A DNA stretch of 64,000 nucleotides from positions 306,433,224-306,497,223 of the forward strand of contig CM030361.1 of the NCBI GenBank assembly GCA_017893485.1. The letters are read 5' to 3'. The DNA is from Hemerocallis citrina (lineage: Eukaryota; Streptophyta; Magnoliopsida; Asparagales; Asphodelaceae). Both the position numbers and the translations under genes were made by a program. Below, one piece after another: positions 1-10,430 of the stretch. The notes beneath the pieces were generated by a model. It saw nothing but the letters and a program-made list of their open reading frames with translations. It did no database searches and had not been told where the DNA came from. The stretch's first letter is position 1. Every line of letters starts with the position of its first letter.

Positions 1-67
1 CGGAGCGCTTGCGCTTGGCGCCGCCGAGGCCCTCGTCTAGGCGGCGGAAGTCGATGGTGCAGGCCAT
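1..67 (-). CDS. 5' end of an unrecognised host gene (first 22 codons)
   Basis: On the minus strand an ATG at 65-67 opens a frame that runs off the left edge of the window. It begins MACTIDFRRLDEGLGG and then turns basic (AKRKRS). The codons are rich in third-position C/G, unlike the AT-rich surroundings, and the leader carries telo-box motifs typical of plant housekeeping genes. The basic KRKR run could be a nuclear localisation signal; that is inference. No domain can be assigned from 22 residues and I do not recognise the protein. The start choice rests on the ATG next to the telo-box leader and on codon bias. Confidence 0.6.
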   Translation of the reverse strand, partial: MACTIDFRRLDEGLGGAKRKRS

Positions 68-76
68 GGCGGATTT

Positions 77-104
77 AGGGGGTTTAGGGTTAGGGTTAGG
101 GTTT
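77..104 (-). promoter_or_regulatory. telo-box-like leader motif
   Basis: Plus-strand GGTTTAGGG units (ccctaa/aaaccc on the gene strand) are repeated several times just upstream of the start codon of the left-edge gene. Interstitial AAACCCTAA telo-boxes in plant leaders and promoters are known from ribosomal-protein, translation and cell-cycle genes. The motif is seen directly; its use here is inferred. Confidence 0.55.
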
Positions 105-501
105 GGGGGGAAAGAGGAAGACGCCAGTTTGGGTTAAGTTGGGGTTTTATAGTGGGAATTTTCTGTAAATTTATTTTGTAGTAAACACCCTTCCAAAAGG
201 GAATATTGGCTATTTGAAACATATTGCAAATAAATAGGATTGCTTACATATTACCCCCCAACAAACTTTGTTACAAACTTTGTTATTCTGTATAACCCCG
301 AAAAATTGATAAGTTTCTTCAAAATCTCCAAATGCATAAGATATAGTTTTTTTTTTATACCTAAACTACATCCTCGCTTATCATACATTCATACCCCCTA
401 ACTAAAACTCATTCATCCCAAATTTTTCCTCATTTTTCTGACCTTATCTTTCCTTTCCTATCAATCGTTTCTCCGATTTATTCTTCAGTATCTTAGCGTG
501 G
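105..501. other. upstream region of the left gene, otherwise nothing recognised
   Basis: AT-rich intergenic DNA with C/T-rich stretches near 350-480. It should hold the promoter of the minus-strand gene. I see no coding region, repeat or transposon end until the LTR at 502. Confidence 0.4.
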
Positions 502-922
502 TGTTAGAGTCACCGCCGACTGGATAGTTCCGATCGTCGACACCGCCAGAGAAGCTAGTGCAAGGGAGTAGGAGATAGTTGAGTTATAGCAAGTATCAGA
601 GTAGGGAGTAGAATGGTCTGTTTTAGAGTGGTTGTACGCGCTTAGCGCACTCTTTTTGAATTAGGAGTTGAGCGGGTGAATCTGATGGCGGGAAGTGGGT
701 TTCGTGCGTGTTTCACGTACCTCCAGTCTGTCTAACAGAGAATCCGTTGTAGCTCTTTATATAGCTGTAATGTTCTGGAATGGATCATGAATAAAAATCT
801 TCTCTAATCTTCTCTTATCTTCTCTTATCTTCTCCCCTCATCATCTTCTCCAAACCTCACTTTCTCCTTCCCTACCCCCACCATGCCTCGTTCTAGAACT
901 CATCAGAACCCAAACCCTGACA
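502..922 (+). repeat. 5' LTR of the old gypsy element
   Basis: Starts TGTTAGAGTC and ends CA directly before the primer site. It has a TATATAG box at 758-764 and AATAAA at 790-795. The first 245 bp match 15089-15333. The gag frame begins inside it, at the ATG at 883, and reads on through the primer site. Confidence 0.85.
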
Positions 923-1695
923 ACTTGGTATCAGAGCCAGGTTATAGCGAAGGCGATGGAAGAGACGAAGGGAGTATTCAGTTGGAAGGAGAGGTGGCTA
1001 ATCTCAAGAGTCAAATGGCGGAGATCCAACTGCGAAGTGGGTATCTCACCGAAAGAGTAGAAGCAATAGCGGAAGGCATCAATGAGCGATTCCTCGCAAT
1101 GGAAACAAGGGTGAATGTTAGATTGGATGCTATGCTGGCAATGATGCAACATAGTGTACATCGACCCCCAAACCCACCACTACTACCAACTCCCCCCACA
1201 AACCCACCATTGATTCCGACTCCTCCTCCACAGAACACTCACATTTTTCCCCCCTTTTAAGTTCCTAACCATCTCACAGGTATTCAGGACCATGGAGGGA
1301 TCTATCGCACCCCTTTCAAGGTGGAGTTCCCAATCTTTCAGGAAGGGGATCCAACGGAGTGGATCTGCGGAGTAGAACAGTTCTTAGAGTTCTATGAGGT
1401 GCCGGAGATGCACAGGCTCAAATATGCTTCGCTCAATCTCAGGGGAAGAGCGGCGCAGTGGTTTCGTCGACATGTTAAGCCAAAGATGCCTGAGATGACT
1501 TGGCCTCAGTTCTTGCAGGAATTACTCATAAGATTTGGCCCCTCTGAGTTCCAGGACTACTGCGAAATGTTGTCTAAACTTCAGCAAAAGGGAGACCTCA
1601 AAGCGTACATCCAGGAATTTGATCGACTCTCCAACTTCGTAGACGATTGGACGGAGGAGCACTACCTGAGTACGTTCATCAGTGGGTTAAGGGAC
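883..1695 (+). pseudogene. gag, N-terminal part (old gypsy element)
   Basis: One frame from the ATG at 883 with an in-frame TAA at 1258-1260. The first part has a heptad-rich segment followed by a proline-rich tail. The second part, from 1321, is a clear Retrotrans_gag domain (EFPIFQEGDPTEW..., RAAQWFRRH). The frame stops where element A begins and resumes in the same phase at 11230, so the two halves were one gene before the insertion. It is inactive through the nonsense codon and the insertion. Confidence 0.85.
926..937 (+). other. primer binding site, tRNA-iMet type
   Basis: TGGTATCAGAGC, complementary to the 3' end of plant initiator tRNA-Met, begins three bases after the 5' LTR. Confidence 0.9.
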
Positions 1696-2489
1696 TGATG
1701 CTGTTTATTTCTGAGACACGTGTGGAAGCACCAGGTGTGAGTTCGAACTCAATTTGTATTTGAAGGAGATTGCCGCTCGTCTGCCGACCTTCGGTTGACC
1801 TTCTGGGGCCTACGATGAGCTTGGAAAGGCGTTGAAGGTTGGGCTCGGATCGGAAGGGTCGGATCCGAGGTCTTGTGTACCTGCAGACGGTCCTGAAACA
1901 CCGGGGTTTGTCCCGGTGGCGGACCCTCCGACGCTCTAGTCAGTCTCTGTGAGAGAGTAGCAATAACTAGGTATATTTAAGTGGCAAAAGATTGATTACC
2001 TCCAAAAGGTGGGTGAGGGTCTAGTATTTATAGAGAATCCCAACCGGGTTTGGTTCCGCTTGGGGGCCGGGTTTGGATCTGAAAGCCCATGGGCCTGACG
2101 TGGCAGAAGGCCCAGGGGGTTTTAGGGCGGTTGCAGTGATACCAGGAGTGGTATAGGGCTGACGTGGCGAAACCCTTGGCGGTATTTGGAGCTGACGTGG
2201 CCCATCGTGAGTCCTCAGTGCCTCTGGGGGAATCGGAGGGCCTAGGCTGCGCCAGGTCATCCTTCCGCCCCGTCAGAGAGGGGGGACGGCCTGAGGGACT
2301 GCTCCGGATCGGACTCCGGGGGATACTGAGGCTCGTCAGTACGAGGAAGCCGGCACTGTGAGGGCAAACACGAGGTTCGGCGCCGACCCTAAAGTGGTCC
2401 GGAGCCGAACCAGGTTGTTATTTTTGCTTTTCTGAGTAGGAATTGTATTGGACCCTGGTTGGGCCTCAGGCCATTTTTACACTGTCACA
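1696..2489 (-). repeat. left LTR of element A (3' LTR of the minus-strand element)
   Basis: 794 bp, TGATGCTG...TGTCACA. Nearly identical to 10431-11224: the differences seen are ccgacgctc versus ccgaagctc, and ccctaaagtgg versus ccctgaagtgg. Confidence 0.95.
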
Positions 2490-2506
2490 CAAGCCCCCCA
2501 CTCCTG
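2490..2506 (-). other. polypurine tract of element A
   Basis: On the minus strand AGGAGTGGGGGGCTTG abuts the left LTR. Element B has almost the same sequence at the matching place. Confidence 0.8.
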
Positions 2507-2519
2507 CAGGGGGTGCGGG

Positions 2520-3735
2520 AGCTAGCCGTGGAGGAGTGCTCATGGTTGTAGAAAATGGGATGGCGAGTCATTGGATCTTCGTGAGAAGAGTACCCTGGTG
2601 TCAGACCCGACCCCGAGCCGGTCGAGGGATTATGGGCCAACAAGGGGGGTGGCAAGCCGTTGGCCTTCCTGAGAAGACCACCCTGGTGCCAGACCTGACC
2701 TCGAGCTTGGCGAGGGATTACTGGAAGGCAAGGGCGATGGCGAACCGTGAAGCCTTCCTGAGAAGACTCCCCTGGTGCCGGACCCGACCTCGAGCTGATC
2801 GAGGGATTTATGGGCCAACAAGGGGGGTGGCGAGCCGTTGGCCTTCCTGAGAAGACCTCCCTGGTGCCAGACCTGACCTCGAGCTTGGCGAGGGATTACT
2901 GGAAGGCAAGGGCGATGGCGAGCCGTGAAGCCTTCCTGAGAAGACTCCCCTGGTGCCGGACCCGACCTCGAGCTGATCGAGGGATTTATGGGCCAACAAG
3001 GGGGGGTGGCGAGCCGTTGGCCTTCCTGAGAAGACCTCCCTGGTGCCAGACCTGACCTCGAGCTTGGCGAGGGATTACTGGAAGGCAAGGGCGATGGCGA
3101 GCCGTGAAGCCTTCCTGAGAAGACTCCCCTGGTGCCGGACCCGACCTCGAGCTGATCGAGGGATTTATGGGCCAACAAGGGGGGTGGCGAGCCGTTGGCC
3201 TTCCTGAGAAGACCTCCCTGGTGCCAGACCTGACCTCGAGCTTGGCGAGGGATTACTGGAAGGCAAGGGCGATGGCGAGCCGTGAAGCCTTCCTGAGAAG
3301 ACTCCCCTGGTACTGGACCCGACCTCGAGCTGATCGAGGGATTATGGGCCAACAAGGGGGGGTGGCGAGCCGTTGGCCTTCCTGAGAAGACCTCCCTGGT
3401 GCCAGACCTGACCTCGAGCTTGGCGAGGGATTACTGGAAGGCAAGGGCGATGGCGAGCCGTGAAGCCTTCCTGAGAAGACTCCCCTGGTACTGGACCCGA
3501 CCTCGAGCTGATCGAGGGATTATGGGCCAACAAGGGGGGGTGGCGAGCCGTTGGCCTTCCTGAGAAGACCTCCTGGTGCCAGACCTGACCTCGAGCTTGG
3601 CGAGGGATTACTGGAAGGCAAGGGCGATGGCGAGCCGTGAAGCCTTCCTGAGAAGACTACCCTGGTGCTAGACCTGACCCCGAGCTGGCCGAGGGATTTC
3701 GGGCTAACAAGGGGGATGGCGACCGGTTGGCGCCC
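2520..3735. repeat. tandem array of ~178-bp units (each two ~89-bp halves), about 6.5 copies
   Basis: The marker GGGCCAACAAGG recurs at 2634, 2812, 2990, 3169, 3346 and 3524 (last, degenerate copy at 3701), giving spacings of 177-179 bp. Each unit holds two related ~89-bp halves, both starting TTCCTGAGAAGAC and carrying CCTGGTGCC and GAGGGATT. The array lies between the purine tract and the antisense gene. The open frames crossing it are by-products of the repeat. Confidence 0.92.
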
Positions 3736-4680
3736 CAGAGTGACTTGAGCGGGGATATCCCACCACCCGTGTGGTGCATTTGAAGGTTCTCCGAGAATGG
3801 TGTGATGGTCCAATTTCCTAGGGGCATTTAATGGCGCCGCCTAATAAATGTAGATGGTGCATGGTTTTCCGTTGATTGACCTTCCCTGCGCCTCAACGGT
3901 TAGTCCCTGGGGGAGGTTATAAATACCTCTCCCCTCCATTGTAGGTATGATCAAAACAGGGGTGGCCCATTGGCTTTCAGAGGTGTCTGCTTCGGCGGAC
4001 GCCTGTCTTTGGCTAATATTTTCGACCCTAGCAGCATCGGAGAGGTGGTTACTCTGCCGCCCTGATCTTCTCTTGGATCTGATGGACCTTGATATGGTGG
4101 CCAGATCTACGGGAGATCAGGGCGAGAGGGGTGACGGCCGAGATCCGTGCTGTGGGAAGAGGAGCTTCGGTTTAGTGGTGGTTTTGCCGTCTGGATCCCT
4201 TTTCGGGTCAGACTGCCCTGTCATGGAGGTTTGGCCCGGGGGAGATCCAGACGAAAAGACGCACCCACCGTATACCGGCCTTGGGGCTGAAAGGCCTCGG
4301 ATGGGGGGGGCCACCTCCCGTCGGGGGTCGGTCAGTCCGTCTTGATAGGGCTGTAGGCGATGGCAGTTTCTGTTCCACCCTCGAACAGTTCGGGGTTTCG
4401 GCTGCCGAGGCTGTAAGTCCCGGGCTGCTCGAGGGTGAGAGGGGAACTGGTCGGACGCTGGAGCCCAGGGCGTCCGTCATATGACGGCGCCTTAAACTTA
4501 CAAAAAAAATGTTTTCTCCGTCGTGTATCCCACCCGACCCGACCCCAGAGTTAGGCCGTCAGTCTGGCGTCTGATGACGTCCCCCGCACAGGTTTCGAGA
4601 ACGCGGCGCGATTTTCCAGGCGGCAGTTGTGCGTCAATCAGTGAACAGTAATCGCGGAAGTCGAGGAGCCGTTCTTCCCT
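3736..4680 (+). promoter_or_regulatory. spacer of element A upstream of the antisense gene, with a TATA-like site
   Basis: GC-rich, no convincing coding region. A TATAAATA at 3918-3925 sits in a promoter-like setting, followed by a pyrimidine-rich stretch. It could start a longer transcript of the plus-strand gene beginning at 4852. Confidence 0.4.
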
Positions 4681-4688
4681 TATATAAG
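4681..4688 (+). promoter_or_regulatory. TATA box of the antisense gene in element A
   Basis: TATATAAG, 163 bp before the ATG at 4852 and followed by a pyrimidine-rich leader. A GTAAGT at 4825 with downstream AG sites hints at a short leader intron. Confidence 0.6.
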
Positions 4689-4851
4689 CCTTCCCCCTTT
4701 TTCCCTTTCGCCCACTTCAATCTTGCTGCTTCTTTCTTCAAAAAACCTCCCACCCCTTCAGCGATTGTTTCTTGCAGTTTGCCGTACTCGGTTCGCCCTT
4801 CCGAAGCGGTCCCAGGTTAGTTTGGTAAGTTTGTTTTATCTTTAGGCACAG

Positions 4852-7752
4852 ATGGATAGGGCTCAGTCCGGTTCGTCGGCGTCGTCGTCCAGGGGGGAAG
4901 TAAAGCCTGACTCTCCGTCGACGTCGTGGGAAGAGCCCATGCTCGAGGAAGGGTTGGTGCCCGTTGTGGGCCATACTGGCTCGGTTTCTTTGGAGGACTC
5001 AGTAGGTGAGGGGGAGGCGGCACACAAGTCGAGGGCGTCGCGTACTCGACGTCCCTTTGTGGTGGAGAGTAGTGGGTCGGAGGGAACCGGCGAGGGTTCG
5101 GACGGCATTCGTGTGCTGGAGCTGTCTTCCGATGAGGAGAGGGGCGAGGGTAATATAGTGAGGAGATCCACCGCTCGGGGTCGAGGACCGTCGGAGCGAG
5201 TTAAGAAGGAGAAGAGGGCCCCAGGAAAACCGGGGTCGAGGACCGGCGGTTCGAGCAAGGCGCCTGTTTTCCGTAATTTGATGACCGGTTCGCCTGTTCA
5301 GCCGAAGCATTTCCGTCAGTATCCCGACGATCTTTCTGACCAGGAGCTCTTCGGAGTGCAACCCTCTTCGCCGAGCCGGGGGAGGGTGATGATGGACGCG
5401 ATCTCGACCGTTTTGGAGGGCGGGGATTTGGAGGTTCTGCAGCTGGCGTATCATATAGGGCCTGGTCACGAACTGCTGATGCCGAGCCCTACTCTGCGCC
5501 CCACCGATCCCTTATCAGCTTGGTACTGTGTCTTCCCAGTGGACGCTTTTATCTCTGGCCTGAGGTTGCCAATCCACCCGTTCATTAGGGATGTGTTGAA
5601 CTGGGCCTCCTTGGCGCCCATGCAGTACGGGCCGAACTCATGGAAGCAGATCATCTGCTTTATGCTGATGTGCGAGGAGCAGCAAGTCCCCCTGCGGCTG
5701 AACGTGTTCCGTGCAATGTTGATGGTCAATCCGTCGGCCGAGGGTGTATACTATATCTCTCCCCGGAGTGGGGGGAAGGTCGTTCGTCACCACCCCGATT
5801 CCATCAAGGGATGGAAGGAGAAGTATTTGGTGATCCGGAGTGAAGAGCCATGGGACATTCCTACTCGATGGAACCACTCCAAGCCGAGCCACCCACCGCC
5901 GAGGCAGGGGGATCTGTCGGCAGATGAATGGGGGTTTGTCGAGCGCCTCCGCCAGTCACCTAGTATTGATTGGACGGAGGTGACGGAGACCACTCTGGCG
6001 AGCGCTGGACTGAGCCCAGCTGTTATGCGTATGTAGTTGTTCCTTTCTTCTGGGTCCTTTCTTGCTTTCTTGCTCATTGCTCTTAATGGTTTTTTCTGCA
6101 GGTATGGATGAGGCATCGATCCAGGCAAGGCGGCTGGCCATGAAGAAGGAAAACGCCGAGAAGAAGAAGGCAGAGGCGGCGAAGAGGTCGAGGGAGCTGC
6201 CCCTTGTTATCTCGGAAGTTCAACTCGAGCCGAGGACCAAGAGGGGTCGCTCCGAGACGAGCAAGGGCGCGGCTTCTTCGAAGGGTCAGGGCCGAGCAGG
6301 GGCCCCTGTTCTCGACAAGGGGAAAGGTCCCTGGGTCGAGGCCGAGGAAGAGGATCCGGTGGTGGAGCTGTTGCGGCAGCGGTGGGCTCCTGACTGGTCG
6401 GTTCTGATGGGGGACCGTCTGACAGAGGAGGCCCAAGCCGTCGAAGTGGTGGAAAAGCTGGCGACCCCTAGCGATCGCAAGGCGATGGAGGGCGAGCCCG
6501 TAGAGGCGGCGTTCGCCCGCCTGGCACAGGCCACTGTGCAGGTAAGTCCGTCGACTCTGTCCCTCTTTGTTGATTTACGTGCCGAGGCCTCATCTTGTTC
6601 TGCCGTTGGTTGTAGGCTTGTATACAGGGGGCCAACATCAAGAACCTGTACGAGGCGTCCCTGGCTCAAGAGCGAGCTCGAGCGGAAAAGAGCGAGCTGG
6701 AGATGAAGGAGATGCGAATCGAACTCGAGGGTTCGCATAAGAGAGAGCAGCAGCTGGAGCTCCAGCTCATGGCCAAGGATGTAGAGTGGGAGAAGAAGAT
6801 GGCCTCCCTGAAGACGAAGTTCACCAAGGAGGCGAAGGAGGTGTTGCACAAGGGCCAGCAGATGGTGATCGCGGCCCAGGACAAGAGCTATGAGAGGGCC
6901 CTCAGCCACGTGAGGCACTTCTTCCCGGCCCTCGATCTGTCCAATTTTGAGTATGATATGGAGATCGAGGGGACGTCGAAGACTCCGGGTGAAGAAGGGC
7001 CCGCCGTCGACCCCTCGGCCGACGCTCCCGTGGATCCGTCCGTCGGCGCGGAGGTGGGTCAATGAGTTGTGTAATTTTTTGTCTTTCTTTTTCTCTCCCT
7101 CGATTGTGTTTGCCTCCCGCGGACTGGCCACCGCACTTTTTGTAAGAAACACTTGGATTTATAGTGGCAAGAAAAGTTTTTTGACCGGCCGGTTGGTTTG
7201 ACCTTGGACATTTCTGAATCTTCTTGAGAATGTGTGTTGAGTTGGTTGGTTATCTTGTAGGTCGCGGCTCTCCTCCCTGAAGGGGACTCCCGTAGTTTCT
7301 ATGTGGCGCGACTCCGGAGTAAGGTTAAGGTCCTGGAAGCCGCGCTGGCTCGTCACCGAAGGGGGGCTCGGGACACCGATGAAGCTTGTAACTTTTATCG
7401 GAATAAGTTCGCCGTCTTGAGTGCGGAGGCGCGCCGATTGAGGAGAGTGATGTGGGATCGGGAGCCCAGCGGGACGGACGTTAGACGAGCCGGGCTAAGT
7501 ACCTTGGAGCCGAGGTCCTCTCCTGGGGGGTTACCTCGCGACGTCTTTGTGGAGAAGGAGATGGGGATGCCTCGTTACAAGGCGATGTTGGGAGCCCCGT
7601 TCTCTTCCTCCTTGGGTCGACAGGCGGAGGGGGTTCCCTCTGCGTTGCTGCTGTTGCAGTGGGCGCGACCGGATGACGCCCAGAGTTCGGTGGCTGGACC
7701 GTCGATTGTGGCTGAGGCTAAGGAATATCACAACGAGGGGAGGGGCCCCTAG
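4852..7752 (+). CDS. antisense four-exon gene of element A (Transposase_28-like protein, 848 codons)
   Basis: Exons 4852-6028, 6102-6541, 6616-7053 and 7261-7752 join in frame with phases 1, 0 and 0. Junctions seen: C|GTATGT with CTGCAG|; CAG|GTAAGT with TTGTAG|; GAG|GTGGGT with CTTGTAG|. A second in-frame acceptor 12 bp downstream exists for exon 3. The N-terminus is Ser/acid-rich and basic. Exon 1 holds a globular region (PVDAFISGLRLPIHPF, PNSWKQI, HPDSIKGWKEKYLV) resembling the plant family PF04195/Transposase_28. Exons 2-4 are Lys/Glu/Arg-rich and predict coiled coil. A DAQSSVA motif near the C-terminus is shared with the copy in element B. The gene runs opposite to gag and has its own TATA box and AATAAA (7885-7890). 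Function is unknown; despite the family name I see no transposase catalytic motif. Confidence 0.75.
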
Positions 7753-7884
7753 TTGCTTGGTCGAAGTACTCTTTGTCCCTCGTTGGGCCCGGGGGGCCCT
7801 GATCTACCTGATTTGAGAAGAGTGGAGCGGTCTTGTAACGGTCTTTGTTTTTCTTTCGTTTTATTTTTTCTCTTTGGAACGAAA

Positions 7885-7890
7885 AATAAA
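7885..7890 (+). terminator. poly(A) signal of the antisense gene in element A
   Basis: AATAAA, 133 bp after the stop codon, preceded by T-rich sequence. Confidence 0.55.
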
Positions 7891-8167
7891 GGGGTATGAA
7901 AGAAGAATCCTTTTCCCTCCTCGCTCCGGCCAGCGATGCGGTACGAAATGTCGGAGGCAAGGTCCGGCTCCATCGTTCCGCGAGGGATCGAAGTGGGGCC
8001 TTAGGAAGGACCTTCGGTCCGGACTCGCACTGAGATTATCGAGACATTTGGGGTTCGGATAAAAAGGCATATTTTTAGTATAAGGTAGGGAGGGCCGCTA
8101 AGGCAGCCCTTTACAAACGAGGGTTTACACCAAAAAAAAGAAGATTTACATATAGCCGGGCCATAGT

Positions 8168-10348
8168 CTATGCTCGTCCGGCGTCGAGGGGGAACACACC
8201 TCCACCGACGGTGGTCATGTAGCATGATCGCGCTGCTTCTTGGCTGCCTCGGACGATGCCGACTCCTTGAGGGGTGGGGAACTTGAGCTTCAGATGGTAA
8301 GCCGAAGGCACCGCTTGTAGGGAGCATAGTCCAGGCCGGCCAAGTATGGCGTTGTAGGCCGCCTTGACGTTGACCACCATGAAGTCCATGGATTCGGTCC
8401 TCTTGACAGGAGTCGACCCGGCGGTAACGTCGAGGGTAACAATCCCTTCTATTACGACAGGGACGCCTGAGAACCCGTGCAGGGTGTACCCAGCTGGCTT
8501 GAGTTTTCCTCGGGGTAACCTGAGATTTTCGAAGGCTTCGAGGAAAAGAATATTCACCGAGCTACCGTTGTCGACGAGGATCCTGCGGACCTCACAATTA
8601 GCCATGTGGAGGTTGATGACGAGAGCATCGCAGTGGGGCAGGCGAACACCTTCAAGGTCTTCCCCTGAGAAGGAGACCGGCCTTGATTGTAGTTTGGGCG
8701 AGGGGTTGTCTTTGACAGCGTTCACCTCTCTGAGGAAGGCTTTTTTGGAAGTGTTTGATTCGCCTCCCATCGGTCCTCCGTGGACACAGTGCAAGATGAA
8801 AGGGATATCCGCGGCTCCCTCGGAGTCGGGGTCCCGATTCTGGGACTGGTTTGGAGCAGGGTTCGGAGGCGATTGCCTCCGGTTCCTAGCGCCTCGCCGA
8901 TCCCGTGGGTCTTCTCGGGTAAACTCTCGGAGGTATCCTCTGGAAATGAGTTCTTCAATTTTGTCTTTCAGGGCTCGGCATTGGTCGGTTTCGTGCCCGT
9001 GATCTCTGTGGAAGCGACAGTAAAAGCGCTGGTCTCGATTCTTGTTGTTATTAGATCGGGGGGGTAGTCGGACAATGCCCTTGTCTTCGATTTCCAAGAG
9101 GATGGCGGAGATGTTATGCGTCAGGGGAGTGTACCTCTCGAAGCGGGGGACTGGCGGGACCTTCTTTATGGCCCCCGGGTCCCTTGGAGCTTTCTTCGGT
9201 GGTTCGCCTTCCTCGGTCTTCCGCTTTCCTTTCCCGGTGGCATCCCTGGCATCTTCGGGGTTGAGGGCCTCTTCTGCCCTAATGTATTTCTCGACCCTAT
9301 TAAGGAGGTCGGGGAAGTCGATGGGGGGTCTCTTGGCCAGAGAGGCCTTCAGCTGTCCGGGGCGGACGTTGTGTCGGAATGCCGCTGAAGCGACGCCTGG
9401 GTCGAGGGAGGAGACCGACCTTGCCTCAGCGGTAAATCTCCGGACGAACATTCTGAGTGATTCCCCCTCTATCTGTTTGAGCCCAAGTAATGAGGCGCTG
9501 GTCCTTTCGGCCTTCCGGCTAGTGACAAAATGGGCAAGAAAATTGCCCTCGAGTTGGTCGAAGGAGTAAATGGAGCCGGGGGCGAGTTTCGAGAACCACT
9601 CGCGAGCAGGACCTCGAAGGGTGGCGGGGAAGGCTCGGCAGAGCAGGATATCCGAGGCGCTGTGAATCATCATGAGGGTTTTGAAACCCTCCATGTGATC
9701 AGCAGGATCTCCCTCGCCGTCGTAGGTCTCGAATTGAGGGGGTCGGAAATTCCGGGGTATTTCCGCTTGGAGGATGGGGGCGGAGAAGGGTGGACGGACA
9801 GGTCTGTACCCCTGAGCCATTCTTTGGCCGCCGTCCCTTATGTGATCGAGGCGGTCCTCCATTTCTTGTAGGCGTCTTAGGAGTACGTCATCGTCTTCCG
9901 GCTGGATCGTTGAAGGGCGGGACGCGCTGGCTTCGACGTCCGACCCCGTTTGTGAATGGAGGGTTTCTTCCCTGGGGGCCCGTTGGAGGGCTCCCAGCAT
10001 TTCTTTTCGGAAGTCTTGGAATTCCTTATGAGTGACGGGGGCTCTTTCGGCCCGGTTTGGTCGGTCCGAGGGTTGTCTTCCGACTCGGCTGAGCGCGGGT
10101 CTGCGTACCTCGGACGGTGGCCTCGGGCGGTTCGGGGCCGGGTTGGAAGCGGCCCTTCTCCTGCTGCGGGTAATCTTGCGGTTGAGGATTATTCCCCGGA
10201 GGTCGGGCGGGGCTGGCCGGCCGACGCTCCCTTGGGACTCCCGAGAGGGAGCTTTGTGTTTCGACGGGCGTGGCCTGGCTCTATTGGTGGGTGGGGGCGA
10301 GTCCCGTTGGTTGACGGAGGAAGCAGCCCCCTTGCCTTTGGATGCCAT
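8168..10348 (-). CDS. gag: Gag-protease polyprotein of element A (726 aa)
   Basis: A single intact frame starting MASKGKGAASS, 62 bp inside the primer site. A basic, Pro/Arg-rich N-terminus of about 150 residues is followed by a Retrotrans_gag domain (FETYDGEGDPADHMEGF, LRGPAREWFSKL). A His/Cys zinc knuckle follows (FYCRFHRDHGHETDQC). The protease has the active-site motif LVDNGSSVNIL, the DNG triad seen in Tat/Athila-type elements, and a conserved ILGRPGL segment. The frame ends about 100 residues after the active site, where B's polyprotein continues toward RT. Gag should form the particle in the cytoplasm and protease should cut it; RT and integrase must come from elsewhere. Confidence 0.92.
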   Translation of the reverse strand: MASKGKGAASSVNQRDSPPPTNRARPRPSKHKAPSRESQGSVGRPAPPDLRGIILNRKITRSRRRAASNPAPNRPRPPSEVRRPALSRVGRQPSDRPNRAERAPVTHKEFQDFRKEMLGALQRAPREETLHSQTGSDVEASASRPSTIQPEDDDVLLRRLQEMEDRLDHIRDGGQRMAQGYRPVRPPFSAPILQAEIPRNFRPPQFETYDGEGDPADHMEGFKTLMMIHSASDILLCRAFPATLRGPAREWFSKLAPGSIYSFDQLEGNFLAHFVTSRKAERTSASLLGLKQIEGESLRMFVRRFTAEARSVSSLDPGVASAAFRHNVRPGQLKASLAKRPPIDFPDLLNRVEKYIRAEEALNPEDARDATGKGKRKTEEGEPPKKAPRDPGAIKKVPPVPRFERYTPLTHNISAILLEIEDKGIVRLPPRSNNNKNRDQRFYCRFHRDHGHETDQCRALKDKIEELISRGYLREFTREDPRDRRGARNRRQSPPNPAPNQSQNRDPDSEGAADIPFILHCVHGGPMGGESNTSKKAFLREVNAVKDNPSPKLQSRPVSFSGEDLEGVRLPHCDALVINLHMANCEVRRILVDNGSSVNILFLEAFENLRLPRGKLKPAGYTLHGFSGVPVVIEGIVTLDVTAGSTPVKRTESMDFMVVNVKAAYNAILGRPGLCSLQAVPSAYHLKLKFPTPQGVGIVRGSQEAARSCYMTTVGGGVFPLDAGRA

Positions 10349-10410
10349 GAGGGTTCGGCTGTCGATGGCCTTTGAGGGTCTGGGTCGGATCGGCTTCTGG
10401 AGCAGCTGGT

Positions 10411-10427
10411 TCCCACAGACGGCGCCA
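10411..10427 (-). other. primer binding site of element A
   Basis: On the minus strand TGGCGCCGTCTGTGGGA lies three bases inside the right LTR. The same 17-mer is found in element B, and it fits the primer-site class of non-chromoviral plant gypsy elements. Confidence 0.85.
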
Positions 10428-10430
10428 ACC

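Noticed and set aside
2630..3533. Long minus-strand frames rich in Pro/Ser (up to 241 codons)
   Set aside because: They lie wholly within the 178-bp tandem array of element A and repeat with it.
3947..4345. 132-codon plus-strand frame upstream of the antisense gene
   Set aside because: No family resemblance, no counterpart in element B, GC-rich region where chance frames are common.
4852..7752. Treating the antisense gene as an unrelated host gene caught by the element
   Set aside because: A homologous gene with the same intron phases and orientation sits at the matching place in element B, so it belongs to the element family.
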